A stretch of 64,000 nucleotides of DNA from Ctenosaura bakeri (lineage: Eukaryota; Chordata; Lepidosauria; Squamata; Iguanidae): the NCBI GenBank assembly GCA_948474755.1, contig CAOLHI010000952.1, positions 62,001-126,000 of the forward strand, written 5' to 3'. Positions 54,701 to 63,700 of the stretch are shown here, piece after piece; the stretch's first letter is position 1; each line of letters opens with the position of its first letter. The notes under the pieces were generated by a model, which saw only the letters and a list, made by a program, of their open reading frames with translations, was not told where the DNA came from and searched no databases. Made by a program: the position numbers and the translations under genes.

Positions 54701-57700
54701 CCAGTGTTTAAACCACTACACCAAACTGGCTCTTGCTGGCATAAATGCCATGAGGAATAGCATAGGAGTGCTTTCAACGAATGAGATGTTTTCCTGTCCT
54801 TTCTTCCCCGCTCCAAACCATCCTCCTTTCCCTACAGCGCAATGCTTTTGCAAATGACACGATCCCAGCGGAGAGCTACATCAGCGCGGTGCAAGCTGCC
54901 CACCTCGGCACTCTCTGCAGCCAGACCCTTCCCCTGGCTGCCTCCTTGAAGCGCACTCTTCTCTCCTTGGTCAGGCTGACTGGCGACCTCATTGTGTAAG
55001 TTACAGTAGTCTTGAAGAAAAAAGAAAGAACTAATCCTTTTTCTTCTTCCATATGCATACAAGTGTGTAGACCAGCCACTGTTGCTTTTTTGTGATCATC
55101 ATCATCATCCTGCATTTTAAATCATGCCGGGGATAGTTGGTGAGGTGGTACAGTACGGTTCAAAAACAACCACTTACAGCGCTTTGCTAAAAGCCTTTAA
55201 TTCTGAAAACCTGTTGGAGTTTTTATTTTTTAAGTCTTCACTTGCCAGTGGAAGGATGGCAAGGAGGGGGCATCTAGCCTTTGTAGGGAGGGAGTTCCAG
55301 AGGCAACCATCAGGAAGCCCCCATCTTATGTCCCCACTAGCCATGCTTGTGAAGGTAGCAGGGCTCAGAGTAGGACTTTTTTTGTGATTCTCAGGGCCCA
55401 GGCAGGCTCATATGGGAACCTTGCCTGGACCTAAGCTATGTAGGGTTTTATAGGGTAGAGGCAGCCATCGAAAAGGTCCCGTGAACTTTGTGGGACTGAG
55501 AGAAGGGCCTCTCCTGTGATCCTCAGGGACCGGGTAGGCTCATATCAGGAGCGAATATTCTGCAAAGCGGAACCTCTGCCCCTGAGCTCAAAGTTCTTTT
55601 CTCTCTAGCTGGTCAGATGAGCTCAACCCGCCGCAGGTGATCCGGACACTTCTGCCTCTCCTTTTGGAAGCCAGCACCGAGAGTGTTGCGGAAATCAGCA
55701 GCAACTCCCTGGAGAGGATCCTGGGCCCAGCAGAATCGGACGAATTCCTGTCACGCGTCTATGAGAAATTGATCATGGGCTGCTACAATATCCTGGCCAA
55801 TCATTCTGACCCAAACAGGTAGGCAGCTCTGACCTTTTTTCCACAATGTAAGTAGCTTGAACCCAGGATATTTCAAGGGAGTTTTGTTTCTCTGTAAATC
55901 CACTTGGATTGGTCTTCTCCAGACTTGTTTTCTCCCAAGAATTTGAGACTACAACTTCACAGAGAAGTGACACATGCATTAAATCAAATGGAGGTTTCAT
56001 TCTTGTTTTTGTGCCCCCATTACCTTGATGGACAATCATGGCTATTCTTTTAGTGAAGAAGGGGGTTTAAAAAAAAATCAGAGTCATGCCTATGAAGAGG
56101 TAACTTGCCTTTAGGAAAGTTTACATCACTAGAAAAAAATGTTCTTTCAGTGGCCTTGATGAATCTATTTTGGAAGAATGCCTGCAGCATCTGGAGAAAC
56201 AACTGGAAAGTCCTCAGGCCCGGAAGTCCATGGAAGAGTTTTTTTCAGAGAGGTAAGCTGTACCCCCAGTACGCTTTAAAGCTGCCATCTCAACATTCTA
56301 GAAATACTTTTGCTTAGGTGCTTTAAAAATCTAGTGTAGATAGGATTGAAAGAGATGATATTTAGTAAATAGATGGTAGGTTTACACTGCTTCCATCCCT
56401 TTTGAGCTTCCAGTGAGCATCTAAAACAATGATGTTCTGCTGTTTGAGGTAATTGACTCACTTTGCTTGATGGTAGGACTAGCTCTGATGTTTCTTCCTT
56501 TACGTTCCTTCCAACAAGTGGAGAGTTGGTCCAGATCATGATGGCCACCGCCAATGAAAACCTCTCAGCAAAGTTCTGCAACCGAGTTCTGAAATTTTTC
56601 ACCAAGCTCTTCCAGCTGAGTGAGTGGTCTGAGTTTTAATCTTGAAAATGTGGGCCTCTAATTTTGATTGGAGGGTGGTGGTGACAGTGGTGGTGATAAG
56701 GTGGCTTTATTCTCAGTGTTTGTGTTTACTCTGTCAGCAGAGCATGTGTGCTGCTGCTTTAACATTGCTATTTCGAACGTGGGTCTTGTTCCCTTCTTTC
56801 AACTCTTAGGGTCTGTAACTGCTGTCGTCAAGAGGCTGACAGCTCATTTCTCTAGCTCAGCAAATACTCAACTTTTCTCTTTCTCACCAATAAATCTCCC
56901 ATTCCTTTTCCTTTTCTTTTTTCTTCCGTGACACTTGTTTCTTTAAGCCCTTAATTTTATTTAATTGTGTAAGTTAATAGCAGTGGTAAGTCAATTCAGC
57001 TCATGGGCATCTACACCCCAAATAGTGAGAAAGCAACATTATATAAAAAGTTGCTGAAGCAGACATCAGGCTTGGAGTTGCAAAATCTGATTTGCATGGG
57101 AGATGGGGATGCAGTGGTAGATCCTAAATTTGGATGAATGTTCTAGCAAAGTAATTAAGGGAAACCAAGGGAGATTACCTAAAACCTTCCCACCATCACC
57201 TTTTTTTTCCTTCTTGACCCCCTTCAGCGGAGAAGAGTCCTAACCCCAGCCTCTTGCACCTGTGTGGCTCCCTTGCCCAACTGGCATGTGTGGAGCCTAC
57301 CCGCCTTCAGGCCTGGCTGACTCGGATGACCACTTCACCCCCGAAGGAGTCTGACCAGTTGGAAGTGGTCCAGGAGAACCGGCAGCTGCTCCAGCTGCTG
57401 ACCACCTACATTGTCCGAGAGAACAGGTGAACAGACTGCCCTTTCAGGGGCTGCTGATGGGTTGTTTGGGAAGTGACACAACTGAAGATTAGAAGCAAAA
57501 GTTTTTCTTCCCACAGCAAGAGACCTTGAAGGGCCAGCTTCGGCTGGTAGTTCTTATCAGTGCTGCATTCCTAGCTTTGTTTACCTAACAGTCCCTGGTT
57601 GCCATCCTTGGTTACAAGCAAGCAGCTGATTAACTACTACTACATGTCCCATACTGAAATATGGAGGGCTACCCGACAAAGGGGCTGACCACTTCACATC

Positions 57701-60700
57701 TTGAGGGGAGGTTCCATTTTCTTTGCTGCTGGTTCGAATTGGATGGCCAGAAGCACCAGTCAGAATGTTGCAGCTGGAAGAAGGGAGCAGCAGCATCTGA
57801 CATTAGTCTATTGCCTGCTTTGTAATCCTCGCCCTTTTCTCCCCCAACAGTCAAGTTGGCGAAGGTGCTTGCACCGTCCTCCTGAGCACTCTGATCCCAA
57901 TGGCCACGGAGATGCTGGCAAATGGTGATGGAACTGGATTCCCTGAGCTTATGGTTGTCATGGCCACCCTAGCCAGCGCTGGGCAAGGAGCAGGGCACCT
58001 TCAGCTTCACAGTGCTGCCGTGGATTGGCTGGGGAGATGGTGAGAAATATAGGAGTGTGTCTCTCTTTCTCTGGGTATAAGCTGGTGAAACAAAAATGGG
58101 CTATGGCTGAAAGCTTGGAAGTTTTTTGGACAACAACTCCCAGAATCCCCCAGCCAGGGTTTTCCCTAATGTCTCTCTGCCTTTCTGCCCGTTAGCTGAG
58201 TGCTTGAATGCCCCTGTGAAATTGCAGCACCCTTAACATTTGTGAGTGAGTCTCCAAGACAGCATCCTGAGGAGTTTAGTTCTGTCACTTTGTGGGGTTT
58301 CATTTAAACTCCATCGTGAACTCTCCATCTTTGGAGGTATTGAAAGAGAGGTTGGACAAGCATCTTCCAGGAGTTCTTTAACTGTATATTCCTCCATGGC
58401 AGGGGGCTGGAATAGGTGGACCGGGTGGTCTCTTCCAACTCTTAAGATGCTGTGATTTGTATGAAATCAAAGAGTATGGTCAAAGAGAATTTGGCTCTAG
58501 TTTACCTTGAGGTGCATGTTTAGGGAAGGCTAGATTCCTGGGAGTGCTGAGCCATTCTGTCCCGTGGCTTGCTATTTGAGATAGCTGTGCCCCGTTCTGA
58601 ATAGTCTTGGTCTTAAGTCCTGGTGGCTCCTGCTGGAAAGGAAAAGTTCAGTTCTTGGGTGGAGCCTAAGGCCACCCACAAAGAACCAGGAGTATTGTTC
58701 CGTGGCGGGCTTTTGTGCTCCCTTGCAAACCACCCTTTTTTGTCCTTTTCTAGCAAGAAGTATTTGTCTCAGAAGAATGTTGTTGAGAAAATGAATGCCA
58801 ATGTCATGCATGGGAAGGTAAGAACTGGAAGGATGTATCTTGGTTAATATCTGTGTGGCTTACGGGCCAGAGCACCCAGAGGGAGAGGAAAGGAGGAGAC
58901 GGGTGAGTGAAGCTGGCATTTAGTTTTGATTCTGAAAACTGGGCAGTCTTTCTGCATCAGCTGTCCATTACCAAACCATCTGATTTCATCTTCATTGGGT
59001 TAAAGCAACGTCTAGGGCAGAGGTTGCTCACTGGTTGCTTGTTGCAACAGGCCGTTGCCACATGATGACATATTCAAATTGTGCAGTTAAGTTTGCATAT
59101 TTTGAAGTTGCAGAATGGGTTCTGGATGAGTGTGCAGTGACTTGATGTGGCAAAACCCCAGGATTGAACCATTCATTAAAAATCTCTTGGTTCATTTTTT
59201 TAAAGCGCTTTGGTCAGGCTGAACAGTTCTCATTTAGTTGGTTTTCAGTCATGTGGTCTTGAGCATGATTTCTGCCTTTATCTATTTAATGATGAGCTTA
59301 TTTAGTTTTTAATTGTGAATTGAACATTCTTCCTTTTTCGTGTAGAAGAGAATTCCTCTTCTAGTAGCATGTTGGAAGAGACATGCCTCCTATTTCAACA
59401 TGAGCTATTCTGCATGTGCCTATTGCAACATGAGTGCATGATTTATAAACAACAAACAAGTTATTTCTTTTGCCCAGCTCAATTTGCGCACTGTCAGTTG
59501 ATTAAGATGATCATGATCAGCCCATTAGGCACGTGCTTTCCTTTCTCACATAGAAGAGAATGCCTCTTCCAGTGCTGTTTTGGAAGAGGCATTCCTTCTG
59601 TTGTCTTAACCCTTTTTGCGTGCCTGCTAGGACCCAAATGCCTCATTTATAAACAAAAGAGAGATGCTCTGTGTTTCCTGTTTCCCTTTATGCATCCTCA
59701 GTTGATTAAGATTCTTATGGTCCATCCACTAAGATCCCATGAAGCAAGCAACACCCCTGCAGGAAAACAACGCAAGAGTCTGGTTGCAATGAGAAGGCAG
59801 AGTTTGGCTTAAAAGGCTCACCATTGCTGATTACATCGTTCCTCTGTTTACCTCTTGCAGCATGTGACTATTCTGGAATGTACCTGCCACATTGTCTCCT
59901 ACCTGGCTGACGTCACTAATGCCCTGAGTCAGACCAGCGGCCAGGGCACCAACCACCTCTCTGTTGACGGAGAGGAGCGGGCCATCGAAGTGGACTCCGA
60001 TTGGGTGGAAGAGCTGGCTGTGGAGGAAGAGGATTCGCAAGCTGAAGATTCAGTAAGTGGAATAAAAACTTGGAGATAGATGGGCATAGCAGAGTAGCTA
60101 GCAGAAGCTAAAGTGTAGCACGGGGTAGTTCTAGTCAAGGCCAGCCCTGCCATTAGGCGTAGGGAGGTGACTATCTAATGCAGCAGATGCTGGGAAGCAG
60201 CAGCAGTGGCAGTCTCTAGATAGAATGGGGCTTAGCCTTGCCTTCCCCCATCATTGCCCTCCTTCACTTAGTTCTGCATTTATATGTTTATGAGCTTTGC
60301 ACCCCACCCTTCAGCCAAAAAGGCTCCCAGAACAGCTTACAAGTTGTAAGACTGAGGGCAGAGTACTGTTAAATTAACAGTCTCAAAAGAGACAACGCAC
60401 AAGAAAGGGGATGGCCATAGGGCATGGGATTAAGTCCAATACACACCGACTGCTCTCCTCTCCCTCAGAGACCACAACCATGGCCGTTGGAGTGGAGAGA
60501 GAGAGCCTCTCCTCTCCCACTGGGACCAAGGCATGATGGAACTGTGCTTGCCACCTGTTCTAAAAGTTCCTGCATGTCTTGGCATTTGTTTATTTTTTTT
60601 AAAAAAAATGGAGGAGCATTTGGCCATTTGACTTCCTCACTGAGTGCCAAAGCATAGTGTGTGTGGGGTCAGTGGAGGGTCTTTTCCTGACTGATACTAC

Positions 60701-63700
60701 AGCTGTTAAGCTAAAAATTTCTTTTGTGTGTCTGTCTAGGATGAGGATTCTCTCTGCAACAAGCTCTGTACGTTTACCATCACCCAGAAGGAATTTATGA
60801 ACCAACACTGGTGAGTTTTTTCTTTTTTCCCCTTGAACCAAAAAGGTACTTGGGCATCTTCTTCTTGCTTCCCTTTTTCCTGGGGCATCGCAGTGTTCAT
60901 TGCAGCACTTGTTCTCCTTGTGGGTTGGCTGCTATGGGTGCGTGTTGCAAACGAGCATCAGCCAAAGTAGCTAGTGTGTTTCCTTCTGAACATTACAGGT
61001 ACCACTGCCACACCTGCAAGATGGTTGATGGTGTGGGCGTTTGCACGGTCTGTGCAAAGGTTTGCCACAAAGACCACGAGATTTCGTACGCCAAATACGG
61101 CTCGTTCTTTTGCGACTGTGGGGCGAAGGAGGATGGCAGCTGCCTGGTATGTTGTTGTTGTACTGAGGTCTGGGATGGTTTGTGTGTCTTTCTGTATGGG
61201 AGGGATAGAGAGAGAGGGTGGAAGTCGCCATCCTCTGACTGCAAGGGGGTGGGGCAGAGGTCTGAAAGTGGGGTTCAGCCTTACCTCCTGCCTCACCAGT
61301 CCCCCATTTCTGCTGCAAACCTTGTACTTTGAGGGTCACATCTCAGCCCACCAGTGCCAGTCGCTGTAACACCAGGGTGTGGAAAAGTGTGGACAGTGAA
61401 CAGAGGGCAGTCTCCAGGCATTGTTTTGTGCCCCCTTCCCCAGTCTCCTAAGGGTCCAAATATTTAATCAGCCTCTTTGGGATCCCTTGGATGTTGCTCT
61501 TCCTTCCCTTAGGCCTTGGTGAAGAGGACGCCCAGCAGTGGCCTGGGCTCCACCATGAAGGAGTCAGCCTTCCAGAGCGAACCCCGGGTGCCTGAGAGCG
61601 TCATCCGCCATGCCAGCACCTCCCCGACGGACAAGTCCAAGGTCTCCATCAACGATGGGCGAGGGCCTGACGAGGAGAAGCCCAAGAAGAGCAGTTTGTG
61701 TCGAAATGTGGAAGGCTGTCGGGAGCAGCTGCAATCCCAGGTATGGTGCCCCTGTTAGTTCAAAAGCTGGGTGCTCTCTGTGGGAGGGCAGACAGCAAGT
61801 CCCTTTTCTTGCTCTTGTTCTTGAGAGCCTCTTTAAAGCTACTGCTACCTTTCCCTTCTTTCAACAGGCCAACTTCTCCTTTGCTCCTCTGGTCTTGGAT
61901 ATGCTGAACTTCCTCATGGAAGCCATTCAGATCAACTTCCAGCAGGCCTCAGCCATGGGGAGCAGCACCCGGGCCCAGCAGGCACTCAATGAGCTGCACA
62001 CCTTGGACAAGACGGTGGAAATGACAGATCAGTTGATGGTGAGGGCAGGAATCTCATCCTCTCCTTTGTTTTTCACCCCTCCTCTTTCTGATGCTTGGGG
62101 CACCTGGGCCTGTATGGATATAGAAGGTTTGAAGAGAGTGGGAGACACTTTGCCGAGGAAACTTTGTCAGAAATCACCCAAGGATTCCACAGTGTCTTTG
62201 GTTTCTCTGTAATCTTAACTAAGGATCATATTCTCCCATGCGAGCCTTCCTGTGTTTTGAAATCTGATGGGGAGGCACTTCTCTGTCCCACCACCCTTGC
62301 ATGTACATCTGGTGGGAACATGGGAGATGGGGCCTTCTTGGTAGCTGTCCCCTGGCTCAGGAATTCACTTCCCAGAGAGGTTGGACTGGCACATTCCTTG
62401 CTGTCTTTTTGCATAGTTAAGACTTCTCTATTTCGGCTGGCCTTTGAAGACTTGGCAGCTGAAGGGGACTGAGTCTTGCAGAATTGGGCTATACTCTCTA
62501 TTTCTGTTCTATTTGTTGTTTTAATTGTTTTGTTTTCTTAAACTTTTAATTTTTATGGATAGTTTGATAATGTGCTTAACTTTGGTATATTTTTTAGCTA
62601 TGTCTTTTTTAACTTTCATAAGCCACCTGGAGTACTAAACTGATGAAAAGGTGGGATATAAATAAGGGTAATCAGCAGCCATTGCGCCTTTCGGTTCATA
62701 TATTTTGTATCCCATTTTTCTCCCTCTTCCCAGGCCATCTTGTGAGTTAAAGCAGTGCTGCTTTAGTGTTTGTAGCACTGAAGAATTGCAGAAACAGTTA
62801 GATTATTGTGTTAAGAACCGGTGCAGAATTAAGTCTGATCAGAAGGCTTTAAAAATATAAGAAAGGTGGAAGTTATACCCCCTTCCTGATTAAAAGAGCA
62901 TTCCATGATATCCAGCTAGTTAGTGTCCAAAATCCTGATGCAGGGAGCAGGAAGGTGAAATTAAAATTGAAATGGGCAAGTGCTGTGGCTCACTTATATG
63001 AGACATCACCAGGACAGGGTGTGTGTGTGCTCTATGTCTCACTAGGTGAGCCTCCCCCTCCCCATAAAAGAAAAGTCTCATAAAAGGAGTGAAGTAGAGG
63101 TAACATTACTGGTTGTTGCCCAGAAATGGCTGCTTAAAATATGGCTTACTCACTGGCTTGGCCTTTCTGTGCTTCCTCCCTCCTTCCCTGTCCCCATCAT
63201 CACCCCCAGGTGCCAACTCTGGGTTCCCAAGAAGGCGCTTTTGAGAACGTCCGCATGAACTACAGCGGGGACCAGGGCCAAACCATCCGGCAGCTGATCA
63301 GCGCCCACGTCCTGCGGCGAGTGGCCATGTGCGTGCTTTCCTCGCCTCATGGCCGCCGCCAACACCTAGCCGTCAGCCATGAGAAGGGCAAGGTGAGGCT
63401 AAGCAAAGAGGGAGAAGGATGGGGTGGGGACCATTTACCTGACCATATCTGGTGGTGGACCAAGCTTTGCTCTTCTTGCCTGAAGCACTTGACCCAGAGA
63501 GACATGGTTTCCTTTGGAGTGGTGCAGCACAATTTGTTCTCTGTGTGGTGGAGACACAACGGTCACAGTTTGTGTGTGTTTTTTACTCTCTGCCTTTTTT
63601 TAAAATGCAGATCACAGTCTTGCAGCTCTCTGCATTGCTCAAACAAGCTGACTCAAGCAAACGGAAACTGACGTTGACTCGTCTCGCCTCGGCCCCAGTT

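Noticed and set aside
59369..59812. 147-codon ORF in UBR4 intron 34
   Set aside because: It runs across the diverged tandem duplication, has no recognisable domain, lies in an intron on the sense strand and has Cys/Phe-rich composition typical of chance ORFs.
61974..62470. UBR4 exon 39 reading on into a long ORF to 62470
   Set aside because: Exon 39 ends at the GTGAGG donor at 62039 and joins exon 40 in frame. The later ORF is a separate LINE RT remnant.
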